In this document: piece after piece, positions 53,077-62,544 of the stretch
How positions within the stretch are numbered: position 1 is the stretch's first letter
Layout: every line of letters begins with the position of its first letter
Source: Streptomyces liangshanensis
GTDB lineage: Bacteria > Actinomycetota > Actinomycetes > Streptomycetales > Streptomycetaceae
Length of the DNA: 64,000 nt
Assembly (NCBI RefSeq): GCF_011694815.1
Contig: NZ_CP050177.1
Location: 6,393,501 to 6,457,500 of the forward strand
Direction of reading: 5' to 3'
The notes under the pieces: generated by a model
What the model saw: the letters and a program-made list of their open reading frames with translations, nothing else
Told to the model about the DNA's origin: nothing
Database searches by the model: none
Made by a program: the position numbers and the translations under genes

Positions 53077-54588
53077 ATGACCGTACGGCGAGTAATGGGC
53101 ATCGAAACGGAATACGGCATTTCCGTCCCGGGCCACCCGAACGCCAATGCCATGCTCACCTCGTCCCAGATCGTCAACGCCTACGCGGCGGCGATGCACC
53201 GGGCGCGCCGCGCCCGCTGGGACTTCGAGGAGGAGAACCCCCTGCGGGACGCACGGGGCTTCGACCTCGCACGGGAGACGGCCGACTCCAGCCAGCTCAC
53301 CGACGAGGACATCGGCCTGGCGAACGTGATCCTCACCAACGGGGCACGGCTCTACGTCGACCACGCCCACCCCGAATACAGCTCCCCGGAGATCACCAAC
53401 CCCCGCGACGCCGTCCTCTGGGACAAGGCCGGCGAACGCATCATGGCCGAGGCCGCCGAACGGGCCGCGCAGCTCCCCGGCGCCCAGCCCATCCACCTGT
53501 ACAAGAACAACACCGACAACAAGGGCGCGTCCTACGGCACCCACGAGAACTACCTGATGAAGCGGGAAACCCCCTTCTCGGACATCGTGCGCCACCTGAC
53601 GCCCTTCTTCGTCTCCCGGCAGGTCGTCACCGGCGCCGGCCGCGTCGGCATCGGCCAGGACGGCCACGAGCACGGCTTCCAGATCAGCCAGCGCGCCGAC
53701 TACTTCGAGGTCGAGGTCGGGCTGGAGACCACACTCAAGCGGCCCATCATCAACACCCGCGACGAACCGCACTCCGACGCCGAGAAATACCGCAGACTCC
53801 ATGTGATCATCGGCGACGCGAACCTGTCGGAGATCTCCACCTACCTCAAGCTGGGCACCACCTCGCTCGTCCTCTCGATGATCGAGGACGGCTTCATCAA
53901 CGTCGACCTGGCCGTCGACCAGCCGGTCCGTACCCTGCACCAGGTCTCGCACGACCCGACCCTCGCCCGGCTGATCACGCTGCGCAGCGGCCGGACACTC
54001 ACCGCGGTGCAGCTCCAGATGGAGTACTTCGAGCTGGCCAGGAAGTACACGGAGGAGCGGTACGGCGCCGACGCCGACGAGCAGACCAAGGACATCCTGG
54101 TCCGCTGGGAGGACACGCTCAACCGGCTGGAGAACGACCCGATGAGCCTGTCGGGCGAGCTGGACTGGATCACCAAGCGCGAGATCCTGGAGGGCTACCG
54201 CCGCCGGGACAACCTGGACTGGGACGCGGCGCGGCTGCACCTCGTGGACCTCCAGTACGCGGACGTACGGCCCGAGAAGGGCCTGTACAACCGCCTGGTG
54301 GCCCGCGGCAAGATGACCCGGCTCCTCGACGAGCCGGACGTCGAGCGCGCCAGGACCAAGCCTCCTGAGGACACCAGGGCCTACTTCCGGGGCCGGTGCC
54401 TGGAGCAGTACGCGGACGACGTGGCGGCCGCGTCCTGGGACTCGGTCATCTTCGACCTCCCGGGCCGTGACTCACTGCAACGGGTGCCGACGCTGGAACC
54501 ATTGCGCGGTACACGTAACCACGTGAAGGAGCTGCTGGACCGGTGCCGTACGGCGGAAGACCTGGTCCGGGTGCTGTCCGGAGGCTGA
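53077..54588 (+). CDS. dop: Pup deamidase/depupylase Dop
   Basis: 503 residues from ATG 53077. It converts the C-terminal Gln of Pup to Glu and also removes Pup from substrates. Glutamine-synthetase-like ATP/metal motif GIETEYG (Glu10, Glu12) and the catalytic Asp95 in [14 protein letters not shown] are intact, as is [20 protein letters not shown]. An insert near 40-80, absent in PafA, matches the Dop-loop. It is paralogous to pafA 5 kb downstream. Followed after 136 bases by pup. Confidence 0.95.
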   Translation: MTVRRVMGIETEYGISVPGHPNANAMLTSSQIVNAYAAAMHRARRARWDFEEENPLRDARGFDLARETADSSQLTDEDIGLANVILTNGARLYVDHAHPEYSSPEITNPRDAVLWDKAGERIMAEAAERAAQLPGAQPIHLYKNNTDNKGASYGTHENYLMKRETPFSDIVRHLTPFFVSRQVVTGAGRVGIGQDGHEHGFQISQRADYFEVEVGLETTLKRPIINTRDEPHSDAEKYRRLHVIIGDANLSEISTYLKLGTTSLVLSMIEDGFINVDLAVDQPVRTLHQVSHDPTLARLITLRSGRTLTAVQLQMEYFELARKYTEERYGADADEQTKDILVRWEDTLNRLENDPMSLSGELDWITKREILEGYRRRDNLDWDAARLHLVDLQYADVRPEKGLYNRLVARGKMTRLLDEPDVERARTKPPEDTRAYFRGRCLEQYADDVAAASWDSVIFDLPGRDSLQRVPTLEPLRGTRNHVKELLDRCRTAEDLVRVLSGG

Positions 54589-54724
54589 AAAGGCCCCGGG
54601 AAGGGAATCATGGGGGTGGCCCCCGGACGTTCCAAGAACTGCGGGGCCGATGTCGGACCCGGCTTGTAGGGTCTGATCAAGAAGGTCACATCGAGCGGGG
54701 CGAACCGAGCGGGGTGTGAGGGAT

Positions 54725-54943
54725 ATGGCGACCAAGGACACAGGCGGCGGACAGCAGAAGGCGACGCGTTCCACGGAGGAGGTCGAGGAGCAGACACAGG
54801 ACGCCGCCACGACCGAGGACCTCAAGGAACGACAGGAAAAGCTGTCGGACGACGTGGACTCAGTTCTTGACGAAATTGACGATGTACTCGAAGAGAACGC
54901 AGAGGACTTCGTGAGGTCCTTCGTGCAAAAGGGCGGACAGTAG
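54725..54943 (+). CDS. pup: prokaryotic ubiquitin-like protein Pup
   Basis: 72 residues from ATG 54725. The N-terminal half is disordered and Gln/Glu/Thr-rich. The C-terminal half (DVDSVLDEIDDVLEENAEDFVRSFVQKGGQ region) holds the helix that pairs with the ARC coiled coil. It ends GGQ, so Dop must deamidate the last Gln before PafA can attach it to a substrate lysine. Length fits the 60-72 residue range. A hairpin terminator follows 25 bases after the stop. Confidence 0.97.
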   Translation: MATKDTGGGQQKATRSTEEVEEQTQDAATTEDLKERQEKLSDDVDSVLDEIDDVLEENAEDFVRSFVQKGGQ

Positions 54944-54968
54944 TCACGTACGTGAACGAGGCCGGAAG

Positions 54969-54992
54969 GGTGCTCCCGCTATGGGGAGCACC
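54969..54992 (+). terminator. intrinsic terminator after pup
   Basis: GGTGCTCCC (54969-54977) pairs with GGGAGCACC (54984-54992) around a six-base loop, followed by TGTCTCGT. The arm overlaps the spurious ATG (54981) of the endonuclease VII remnant. Confidence 0.78.
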
Positions 54993-55247
54993 TGTCTCGT
55001 AGGGCGCTCGAGCCGCTTCACGGCGGAATTGACGACCCGCCCGATCCGTTCAGCTGCTCCGGCAGTTCATGTGGATCACTGTCATGAGACGGGTAGGGTC
55101 CGTGGCGTACTGTGCTTCAACTGCAATTCGGCCATCGGTAAGTTGGGAGACGATCCCGACACCTTGCGTCGCGCCATCGCTTATCTGGAGGGAAACGCGT
55201 GGAAGCCAACACTCGTAGCACCGGGCGTCTACCAGCTGCCTTCCTGA
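54981..55247 (+). pseudogene. remnant of an endonuclease VII-type nuclease gene
   Basis: The frame from ATG 54981 gives 88 residues. The C-terminal 57 or so clearly match recombination endonuclease [30 protein letters not shown], then [10 protein letters not shown]. The start lies in the loop of the pup terminator and has no ribosome site. The usual upstream zinc-binding half with its Cys pairs is missing. A full-length version of this gene occurs between pup and prcB in other Streptomyces, so this looks like a 5'-deleted remnant. Its end overlaps the prcB start by 49 bases, which may be why the tail is retained. Confidence 0.7.
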
Positions 55248-56044
55248 CGCCCGGGTCGTCCTCGTTCATGGATTTCCTGTCCGCGCAGTCGCCGGAGATG
55301 CTGCCGGGCCGGCGGTCGCTGCCGCCTCTCCAGGGTGCGATCGAGGCGCCGCACGGGACGACGATCGTCGCGGTGACGTTCCCGGGTGGTGTGGTGCTGG
55401 CCGGTGACCGGCGGGCGACCATGGGGAACATGATCGCCCAGCGCGACATCGAGAAGGTCTTCCCGGCCGACGAGTACTCGGCCGTGGGTATCGCGGGCAC
55501 GGCGGGTCTGGCCGTGGAGATGGTGAAGCTCTTCCAGCTGGAGCTGGAGCACTTCGAGAAGGTCGAGGGGGCCACGCTCTCCCTGGAGGGCAAGGCCAAC
55601 CGGCTCTCCACGATGATCCGCAGCAATCTGGCCATGGCCATGCAGGGCCTGGCCGTCGTCCCGCTCTTCGCCGGCTACGACGTGGACCGCGGCAAGGGCC
55701 GCATCTTCTCGTACGACGTGACGGGCGGCCGCTCGGAGGAGACGGGGTACGCGTCCACCGGGTCCGGCTCCATCTTCGCCCGGGGGGCGATGAAGAAGCT
55801 CTTCCACGACGAGCTGACGGAGCAGCAGGCGACGACGCTGGTGATCCAGGCGCTGTACGACGCGGCGGACGACGACTCGGCGACGGGCGGCCCGGACGTG
55901 GCCCGCCGGATCTACCCGATCGTCACGGTCATCACGGAGGACGGGTTCCGGAGGCTGAACGACACGGAGTCCGCCGAGATCGCCCGCTCGATCCTGGAGC
56001 GTCGCCTGCAACAGCCCGACGGTCCGCGCGCCGCGCTGCTCTGA
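55199..56044 (+). CDS. prcB: 20S proteasome beta subunit PrcB
   Basis: 281 residues from GTG 55199. A propeptide of 53 residues ends APHG, and autocleavage before Thr54 ([21 protein letters not shown]) exposes the catalytic N-terminal threonine. Asp and Lys of the active site lie in the GDRRA and MGNM region, with Ser in GSGS. It forms the inner beta rings. The first 49 bases overlap the endonuclease VII remnant. The stop is 53 bases before prcA. Confidence 0.96.
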   Translation: MEANTRSTGRLPAAFLTPGSSSFMDFLSAQSPEMLPGRRSLPPLQGAIEAPHGTTIVAVTFPGGVVLAGDRRATMGNMIAQRDIEKVFPADEYSAVGIAGTAGLAVEMVKLFQLELEHFEKVEGATLSLEGKANRLSTMIRSNLAMAMQGLAVVPLFAGYDVDRGKGRIFSYDVTGGRSEETGYASTGSGSIFARGAMKKLFHDELTEQQATTLVIQALYDAADDDSATGGPDVARRIYPIVTVITEDGFRRLNDTESAEIARSILERRLQQPDGPRAALL

Positions 56045-56097
56045 CCGCCACCCCTCTTCTGAACACCATGCCACTGACAGAAAGGGACGGATAGCCG

Positions 56098-56916
56098 GTG
56101 TCGACGCCGTTCTATGTCTCACCCCAGCAGGCGATGGCCGACCGGGCGGAATACGCCAGGAAGGGCATTGCCCGCGGTCGCAGTCTGGTTGTGCTCCAGT
56201 ACGCCGACGGCATCGTGTTCGTCGGCGAGAACCCGTCCCGGGCGCTGCACAAGTTCAGCGAGATCTACGACCGGATCGGCTTCGCGGCCGCCGGCAAGTA
56301 CAACGAGTACGAGAATCTGCGGATCGGTGGTGTGCGCTACGCGGATCTGCGTGGCTACACCTATGACCGCGACGACGTGACGGCCCGTGGGCTCGCCAAC
56401 GTGTACGCGCAGACGCTGGGCACGATCTTCTCCAGTGCCGGTGAGAAGCCGTACGAGGTGGAGCTGGTGGTGGCCGAGGTGGGTGCCACGCCGGACGGTG
56501 ACCAGATCTACCGGTTGCCGCACGACGGTTCGATCGTGGACGAGCACGGCTCGGTCGCGGTGGGCGGGAACGCGGAGCAGATCAGTACGTTCCTGGATCA
56601 GCAGCATCGTGAGGGCATGTCGCTCGCGGAGGCGTTGAAGCTGGCGGTGCAGGCGCTGTCGCGGGACACCAACGGTGGTGAGCGGGAGATTCCGGCCGAG
56701 CGGCTGGAGGTGGCGGTCCTGGACCGTGAGCGTCCGCAGGCGCGGAAGTTCAAGCGGGTGGTGGGGCGTCAGCTGGCCCGTCTGCTGGAGGCGGACGGTG
56801 CGGCGTCGACCCCGACGGACGCGCCGTCGGACACGGACGACTCGGACACGGGTGCCTCGGGTTCGGGGGAGTCCGGTAAGGGCGGGACGTCGCCGGACAA
56901 GGACAGCGACAAGTAG
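56098..56916 (+). CDS. prcA: 20S proteasome alpha subunit PrcA
   Basis: 272 residues from GTG 56098. The N-terminal helix signature ([25 protein letters not shown]) forms the gate and binds ARC. The Ntn-fold body lacks the catalytic Thr of beta subunits. The last 40 residues (after EADGAAS) are Ser/Asp/Gly-rich and disordered, longer than in mycobacteria. It completes the PrcBA core with prcB immediately upstream. Confidence 0.96.
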   Translation: MSTPFYVSPQQAMADRAEYARKGIARGRSLVVLQYADGIVFVGENPSRALHKFSEIYDRIGFAAAGKYNEYENLRIGGVRYADLRGYTYDRDDVTARGLANVYAQTLGTIFSSAGEKPYEVELVVAEVGATPDGDQIYRLPHDGSIVDEHGSVAVGGNAEQISTFLDQQHREGMSLAEALKLAVQALSRDTNGGEREIPAERLEVAVLDRERPQARKFKRVVGRQLARLLEADGAASTPTDAPSDTDDSDTGASGSGESGKGGTSPDKDSDK

Positions 56917-56983
56917 GGGGCGTGGGGCGGGGGCGCCGCGTCCCCGCCGTACCGCACCGGAAGTGTTGTACGCGCCGGAAGCT

Positions 56984-58039
56984 CTATGCGCCGGGCGGGC
57001 CGATCAGTGGCCTGTCCGGCGCTTTGTCGTGCGGCGCGGGGGCGGTGGAGCCGCGGACGACGAGGGAGACGGGGAGGTCGCCGGGTTCGGGGCGGCGGCC
57101 GTCGAGGACGGCGAGGAGCGCGGTCATGCCGCGTTCTCCGACCTGTTCGGCGGGGAGGCGCACGGTGGTGAGTTCGGGTTCGACGGCGGTGGCGAGGGCG
57201 AGGTCGTCGAAGCCGGTGACGGACACGTCGTGGGGGACGCGCAGGCCGAGGTGGCGTACGGCCTTGCAGGCGCCCGCGGCGAAGATGTCGCCGTCGCAGA
57301 CGACGGCGGTGGGGCGGGGGCCGGGGGCGGTGAGGGCGCGGAGGGTGGCGTCCTTGGCGGCGGTGACGTCGAAGGGCGCGGTCACGGTGGTGACGGTCGC
57401 GTCGGGCTGGTGGCGGACGGCGTCGGCGAGGGCGCGGGCGCGGACGCCGAAGGTCCAGGAGTCGACGGGGGAGGCGAGGTGGAGGAGGCGCCGGTGGCCG
57501 AGGCCGAGGAGGTGTGCGGTGACCTGCCGGAAGCCGTCGGCGATGTCGAGGTTGACCTGTGCGGCGGCGCCGGGGGCCGCCGGGTCGCTGTCGAGCATGA
57601 CGAGGGGGAGTCCGGTGGCGCGGATGGCGTGGAGGGCGTCGGCGGCCATGGAGGAGGCGATGACGCCGTCGAGGGCGGTGCGGGCGGAGCCGAAGGGGTC
57701 CTTGGCGGGTCCGATGCCGGCGGGTGAGGGGTAGATGACGACGCCGAAGTCGTGTTCGGCGGCGACGGCGGCGGCGCCGGTGTAGACGCGGGCGAAGAAC
57801 TCGTTGGTGAGGGCGGGGACGACGAGCAGGGCGGTCCTGGTGCGGCCGAGGCGCAGGCTGCGGGCGGCGAGGTTGGGGGTGTAGCCGAGGGCGCGGGCGG
57901 TGTCGCGGACGAGTGCGACGGTCGGGGCGGAGACCCTGCCGCGCCATTTGTCGCCGAGGACGAGCGACACGGTGGCCTGGGAGACGCCCGCGGCGCGGGC
58001 CACGTCCCGGCTGGTGGGCCGCGGGGGCTGTGCTGGCAT
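56984..58039 (-). CDS. LacI-family transcriptional regulator
   Basis: 351 residues from ATG 58039, with GAGG upstream. The HTH (TSRDVARAAGVSQATVSLVLG) and hinge precede a periplasmic-binding-type effector domain (residues 60-330: DGVIASSMAADALHAI, VICDGDIFAAGACKA, VTGFDDLALAT). It would respond to a small molecule, often a sugar. Divergent from an MFS transporter, which it probably controls. The gene pair interrupts the prcA-pafA order, as in S. coelicolor. Confidence 0.9.
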   Translation of the reverse strand: MPAQPPRPTSRDVARAAGVSQATVSLVLGDKWRGRVSAPTVALVRDTARALGYTPNLAARSLRLGRTRTALLVVPALTNEFFARVYTGAAAVAAEHDFGVVIYPSPAGIGPAKDPFGSARTALDGVIASSMAADALHAIRATGLPLVMLDSDPAAPGAAAQVNLDIADGFRQVTAHLLGLGHRRLLHLASPVDSWTFGVRARALADAVRHQPDATVTTVTAPFDVTAAKDATLRALTAPGPRPTAVVCDGDIFAAGACKAVRHLGLRVPHDVSVTGFDDLALATAVEPELTTVRLPAEQVGERGMTALLAVLDGRRPEPGDLPVSLVVRGSTAPAPHDKAPDRPLIGPPGA

Positions 58040-58083
58040 GGCGGACGACCTCGGTGGTGTGGACCTGCGGACTGCGCTCATGG

Positions 58084-58111
58084 TACGTATGACGTCCACA
58101 GGTTATACGTA
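58084..58111. promoter_or_regulatory. paired TACGTA palindromes between lacI-type and MFS genes
   Basis: TACGTA occurs at 58084-58089 and 58106-58111, 22 bases centre to centre, or two helical turns. Read outward they extend to TACGTAT and ATACGTA, an inverted repeat. The second copy overlaps TTATACG, a possible -10. They sit in the shared promoter region, a likely operator. Confidence 0.5.
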
Positions 58112-58165
58112 AAACTCGGTGAGACCGAGCGGGATCCGGCCACGCCGGGCACGAGGGGACGGGAC

Positions 58166-59425
58166 ATGGCCGCGGGGTACGCAGACATACTCAAGGCACC
58201 GCACGCCGCACGGCTGCTCACGGGCACGCTGGTGGGGCGGCTGCCGAACGCCACGGCCCCCATCGCCATCGTCCTGCTCGTGCGCGCCGCGGGCGGTAGT
58301 TACAGCCTGGCGGGCGGCCTGGCGGCGGTGTACGGCATCGCCAACGCGGTCGGCCAGCCGCTGCTGGGCAGGGCGGTGGACCTGTACGGCCAGCCGCGCG
58401 TCCAGCTGCCCGCGGCCGTGGTCTCGGCGCTGGGCGCGGTCCTGCTGGTGGCCGCCGGCATCGGGTCGCTGCCCGTCGCGTACGCGGCCGTGGGCGTCGC
58501 GGGGCTGGCGACGCCGCCGCTGGAGGGCGGGCTGCGGGCCCTGTGGCCGGGGGTGCTGGGCGCCGAGGAGCGGGTGCACCGGGCGTACGCGATGGACGCG
58601 GTGGCGCAGGAGGTGATGTTCACGGTCGGCCCGCTGCTCGTGACGCTGCTGGTCTCGCTGTGGTCGCCGGGCGCCGCGCTGCTGGTCCTGAACGCGGTCG
58701 GGGTGCTGGGCGCGCTGTCGGTCGTGGTGTCGGAGCCGTCGCGGGCGTGGCGTTCGGCGCGGCGTGAGGCGCACTGGCTGGGCGCGCTGCGCTCGCCGGG
58801 GCTGCTGGCGCTGCTGGGGGCGTTCCTGTTCGTGGGGATCGCGCTGGGCTCGATCACGGTCGCGGGGGTGGCGTACGCGGACGACCACGGCCGGGAGGCG
58901 GTGTACACGTGGCTGATGGCGGCGCTGGGGCTGGGGGCGCTGGTGGGCGGCACGGTGTACGGGGCGCGGGAGTGGGCCGGGGCGCCGGAGGGACGGCTGC
59001 GGGTGATCGTGGCGCTGCTGGCGCTCGGCTATCTGCCGCTGATCCTCACCCCCGGCGTTCTGACGATGACGGTGTTCGCGGCGGTCGCCGGGCTGTTCCT
59101 CGCGCCGGCCATCGCGTGTGCCTTCCTGGTGGTGGACCGGCACGCCCCGCGGGGCACGGTGACGGAGGCGTTCTCGTGGCTCGTCACCACGTTCGGGGTG
59201 GGCGCGGCGCTGGGTACGGCGGTGGCGGGACCGGTGGTGGAGTGGGCGGGGACGTCGGCGAGTTTCGCGGTGGCGGGGGCGGGCGGGGCGGCGGCGCTGC
59301 TGGTCCTGCTGGCCACGCGGCGGGTGCTCTCGGGGCCCGTACATCCTTCGAATGCCGCGCCCGGGATCGAAAATGATCGAAGCGGGGCGGCCGAACCCGG
59401 TTTGGGCTCAGGCCATCAGGCGTAA
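58166..59425 (+). CDS. MFS transporter
   Basis: 419 residues from ATG 58166, with GAGGGGACGGG upstream. About 12 hydrophobic helices are seen, with an MFS-A-like loop AVGQPLLGRAVDLYGQPRVQL after the second or third helix. It is most like the actinobacterial drug/metabolite exporter group. Divergent from the LacI-type regulator, so expression is probably induced by its substrate. Exported compound unknown. The gene ends nine bases before pafA. Confidence 0.88.
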   Translation: MAAGYADILKAPHAARLLTGTLVGRLPNATAPIAIVLLVRAAGGSYSLAGGLAAVYGIANAVGQPLLGRAVDLYGQPRVQLPAAVVSALGAVLLVAAGIGSLPVAYAAVGVAGLATPPLEGGLRALWPGVLGAEERVHRAYAMDAVAQEVMFTVGPLLVTLLVSLWSPGAALLVLNAVGVLGALSVVVSEPSRAWRSARREAHWLGALRSPGLLALLGAFLFVGIALGSITVAGVAYADDHGREAVYTWLMAALGLGALVGGTVYGAREWAGAPEGRLRVIVALLALGYLPLILTPGVLTMTVFAAVAGLFLAPAIACAFLVVDRHAPRGTVTEAFSWLVTTFGVGAALGTAVAGPVVEWAGTSASFAVAGAGGAAALLVLLATRRVLSGPVHPSNAAPGIENDRSGAAEPGLGSGHQA

Positions 59426-59434
59426 TGTTCAGAC

Positions 59435-60796
59435 ATGGACCGCCGCATTTTCGGGCTGGAGAACGAGTACGGCGTCACGTGCACGTTCAGGGGACAGCGC
59501 CGACTGTCACCTGACGAAGTGGCGCGCTACCTCTTCCGCCGTGTTGTCTCATGGGGCCGCAGCAGCAATGTCTTTCTGCGGAACGGCGCCCGCCTCTACC
59601 TCGATGTCGGTTCGCATCCGGAATACGCGACTCCCGAATGCGACAACGTGACCGAGCTGGTCACCCACGACAAGGCCGGCGAGCGCATTCTCGAAGGCCT
59701 GCTCGTCGACGCCGAACGCCGCCTGCACGAGGAGGGGATCGCGGGCGACGTCTATCTCTTCAAGAACAACACCGACTCGGCGGGAAACTCGTACGGGTGC
59801 CACGAGAACTATCTCGTCGCCCGTCACGGAGAGTTCTCCCGGCTCGCGGACATCCTCATTCCCTTCCTCGTGACCCGTCAGCTCCTCTGCGGCGCCGGCA
59901 AGGTGCTCCAGACGCCGCGCGGGGCGGTCTACTGCGTGAGCCAGCGCGCCGAGCACATCTGGGAGGGCGTCAGTTCCGCGACGACGCGTTCCCGGCCGAT
60001 CATCAACACCCGTGACGAGCCGCACGCGGACGCGGAGCGCTACCGCCGTCTGCATGTGATCGTCGGCGACTCGAACATGTCCGAGACGACCATGCTGCTG
60101 AAGGTCGGGGCCACCGACCTGGTGCTGCGCATGATCGAGGCGGGCACGGTGATGCGTGACCTGACCCTGGAGAACCCGATCCGGGCGATCCGCGAGGTCA
60201 GCCACGACATCACGGGCCAGCGCAAGGTGCGCCTGGCGAGCGGCCGGGAGGCCTCGGCGATCGAGGTCCAGCGGGAGTACTACGAGAAGGCCGTGGACTT
60301 CGTGGACCGCCGGGGCATCCGCACCGGTGTGGTCGCGCAGGTCCTGGAGCTGTGGGGCCGGACGCTGGACGCGATCGAGGCGGAGGACCTCGACCGGATC
60401 GGCACGGAGATCGACTGGGTCATGAAGTACAAGCTGATCGAGCGCTACCGGGCCAAGCACAACATGACCATGTCGAATCCGCGGGTCGCGCAGATAGACC
60501 TCGCCTACCACGACATCCACCGCCGGCGGGGTCTGTACTACCTCCTGGAGAAGCGCGGGCAGGCGGCGCGGATCTGCAACGACATGAAGATCTTCGAGGG
60601 CAAGTCGGTGCCCCCGCAGACCACCAGGGCGCGGTTGCGCGGCGACTTCATCCGCCGGGCGCAGGAGCAGCGGCGGGACTTCACCGTCGACTGGGTCCAC
60701 CTCAAGCTCAACGACCAGGCGCAGCGCACGGTGCTGTGCAAGGACCCCTTCCGGTCGGTGGACGACCGGGTGGAGAAGCTCATCGCGGGGATGTGA
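59435..60796 (+). CDS. pafA: Pup-protein ligase PafA
   Basis: 453 residues from ATG 59435. It activates the C-terminal Glu of deamidated Pup as acyl phosphate and joins it to a substrate lysine. The GLENEYGV metal/ATP motif (Glu9, Glu11) and the catalytic base Asp57 in [16 protein letters not shown] are intact. It lacks the Dop-type insert and is otherwise collinear with Dop. Its position beside the MFS gene with nine bases between them suggests partial read-through. Confidence 0.96.
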   Translation: MDRRIFGLENEYGVTCTFRGQRRLSPDEVARYLFRRVVSWGRSSNVFLRNGARLYLDVGSHPEYATPECDNVTELVTHDKAGERILEGLLVDAERRLHEEGIAGDVYLFKNNTDSAGNSYGCHENYLVARHGEFSRLADILIPFLVTRQLLCGAGKVLQTPRGAVYCVSQRAEHIWEGVSSATTRSRPIINTRDEPHADAERYRRLHVIVGDSNMSETTMLLKVGATDLVLRMIEAGTVMRDLTLENPIRAIREVSHDITGQRKVRLASGREASAIEVQREYYEKAVDFVDRRGIRTGVVAQVLELWGRTLDAIEAEDLDRIGTEIDWVMKYKLIERYRAKHNMTMSNPRVAQIDLAYHDIHRRRGLYYLLEKRGQAARICNDMKIFEGKSVPPQTTRARLRGDFIRRAQEQRRDFTVDWVHLKLNDQAQRTVLCKDPFRSVDDRVEKLIAGM

Positions 60797-60842
60797 TCCC
60801 CGTCCGTACGGGTGTCCGTCGGGGCACTCGTCACGGGTACGC

Positions 60843-60877
60843 CGGCGCGCCAGGACCCCGGTGGTCCTGGCGCGCCG
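60843..60877 (+). terminator. intrinsic terminator after pafA
   Basis: A 15-bp perfect stem (CGGCGCGCCAGGACC with its complement) and five-base loop, 46 bases after pafA. Confidence 0.85.
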
Positions 60878-60968
60878 CCGTGTCGGGCCGGTCGGGAGAG
60901 GTTGATAGCAAGGGCACAAGCCGTAGAGTGGCGGGCGTTGCCCTCACCCCCCTAGCCCGGTTGGACTC

Positions 60969-61988
60969 ATGAACCACACGAAGAACAAGCGCCGTCTCGC
61001 TGTGGCACTCGCCGTGCCCGCCCTGCTGCTGTCCGCCGTGGCGTGCGGTTCGGACGACAAGAGCAGCGGCGGCGGTGACAACGAGGGCGGGTCGAAGCCC
61101 GTGGTCAAGGTGGAGGGGGCGTTCGGGGCCCAGCCCAAGATCACCACCCCGAAGGACGCCAAGCCCTCGGACAAGCTGATCGCGACGACGGTCATCGAGG
61201 GCAAGGGCGCGAAGGTCACGAAGGACAACTTCGTCCGCCTGGACTTCGAGGGCCAGACGATGAAGGACGGCCAGAGCCTCGGCGGCAGCTGGTCCGCGCA
61301 GGCGCAGGCCCAGACGAAGGGGCCGCGTCCCCAGCTGGTGGCGCAGCTGAACGAGCTGGGTATCCAGCAGAGCAGCCAGCGGATCCCCGCCAAGGTCCTG
61401 GAAGCGGTCATCGGGCAGAAGACGGGCAGCCGGGTCGAGGTGGAGGGTACGGCCCAGGCGCTGATCGGCGCGGGTCTCAACCCGCAGTCGGGCATCAAGG
61501 CGACCGACGGCCTGGTGTGGGTCGTCGACGTGGTGAACGCGGCGTCGGTGGACGCGAAGGCCGAGGCCAAGGGCACGCAGGCCGCCCCGAAGGCGGGTTT
61601 CCCCACGGTGAAGGCGACGTCCCAGAAGGCCGCCACGATCACCATCCCGAAGGGTGAGAAGGCTCCGAAGGAGCTGGAGCAGCAGGTCCTGATCCAGGGG
61701 ACCGGCCCCGAGGTGAAGGCGGGCGAGGGCCTGATCGGGCAGTACACCGGGGTGAAGTGGGAGGACGGCAAGAAGTTCGACTCGTCCTGGGACCACGGCG
61801 GCGCGATCGCCTTCCAGATCGGTACGGGCTCGGTCGTCGCGGGCTGGGACAAGGGCCTGACCGGCAAGCACGTCGGTGACCGGGTCGAGCTGGTCATCCC
61901 GCCGAAGGACGGCTACGGCGCCGTGGACGGCAACGAGCTCCAGAAGAACACGCTGGTCTTCGTGGTCGACATCGTCGGCAAGGTCTGA
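60969..61988 (+). CDS. FKBP-type peptidyl-prolyl isomerase lipoprotein
   Basis: 339 residues from ATG 60969. Lipobox SAVAC gives Cys26, so it is anchored outside the membrane. The C-terminal FKBP domain (about 230-339) carries FDSSWDHGGAIAFQIGTGSVVAGWDKGLTG, the substrate pocket including Trp and Tyr. The N-terminal half has a second, degenerate FKBP-like part. It would help secreted proteins fold. A smaller FKBP gene follows by 53 bases and shares FDSSW and KGWD/AGWD blocks, so the two are paralogues. Confidence 0.9.
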   Translation: MNHTKNKRRLAVALAVPALLLSAVACGSDDKSSGGGDNEGGSKPVVKVEGAFGAQPKITTPKDAKPSDKLIATTVIEGKGAKVTKDNFVRLDFEGQTMKDGQSLGGSWSAQAQAQTKGPRPQLVAQLNELGIQQSSQRIPAKVLEAVIGQKTGSRVEVEGTAQALIGAGLNPQSGIKATDGLVWVVDVVNAASVDAKAEAKGTQAAPKAGFPTVKATSQKAATITIPKGEKAPKELEQQVLIQGTGPEVKAGEGLIGQYTGVKWEDGKKFDSSWDHGGAIAFQIGTGSVVAGWDKGLTGKHVGDRVELVIPPKDGYGAVDGNELQKNTLVFVVDIVGKV

Positions 61989-62041
61989 CGGCCGTCTGCG
62001 AGACTGGCACGGTTTGAGACAGCGTTCCTAGGAGTGAACAC

Positions 62042-62413
62042 GTGAGCATCGAGAAGCCCGAGGTCGACTTCCCGGGCGGCGAGCCCCCGGTCGAGCTGGA
62101 CATCAAGGAGATCTGGGAAGGCGACGGGGAGGTCGCGAAGGCGGGTGACACCGTCTCCGTCCACTACGTGGGCGTGGCCTTCTCCACGGGCGAGGAGTTC
62201 GACTCGTCCTGGAACCGTGGTACGCCGCTGAAGTTCCAGCTCGGTGTGGGACAGGTCATCAAGGGCTGGGACCAGGGCGTGCAGGGCATGCGGGTCGGCG
62301 GCCGCCGCCAGCTGATCATCCCGGCGGACCTGGCGTACGGGGACCGGGGCGCCGGCCGGGACATCGGCCCGGGCGAGACGCTGATCTTTGTCTGCGATCT
62401 GGTCGCTGTCTGA
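62042..62413 (+). CDS. cytoplasmic FKBP-type peptidyl-prolyl isomerase
   Basis: 123 residues from GTG 62042. A single FKBP domain with intact pocket residues: VHYVGVAFSTGEEFDSSWNRGTPLKF, VIKGWDQGVQGMRVGG, IIPADLAYGDRGAG. No signal peptide, so it acts in the cytoplasm. It may be co-transcribed with the lipoprotein FKBP gene. FKBP genes sit between pafA and pafB in actinobacteria, though no direct Pup role is known. Confidence 0.93.
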   Translation: MSIEKPEVDFPGGEPPVELDIKEIWEGDGEVAKAGDTVSVHYVGVAFSTGEEFDSSWNRGTPLKFQLGVGQVIKGWDQGVQGMRVGGRRQLIIPADLAYGDRGAGRDIGPGETLIFVCDLVAV

Positions 62414-62428
62414 TCACATCAGGACACC

Positions 62429-62462
62429 CCGAGGGCCCATGCTGACCGGCATGGGCCCTCGG
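62429..62462 (+). terminator. intrinsic terminator after the small FKBP gene
   Basis: A 14-bp perfect stem, CCGAGGGCCCATGC with its complement, six-base loop, followed by CTTTG; 15 bases after the FKBP stop. Confidence 0.85.
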
Positions 62463-62544
62463 CTTTGCCGCGTCACCCCGTGGCGGTACGGTCAACGGGC
62501 GGGCAGCGCACGATCCCGCACGACCGAAGGGGAGCAGAGCGTCG

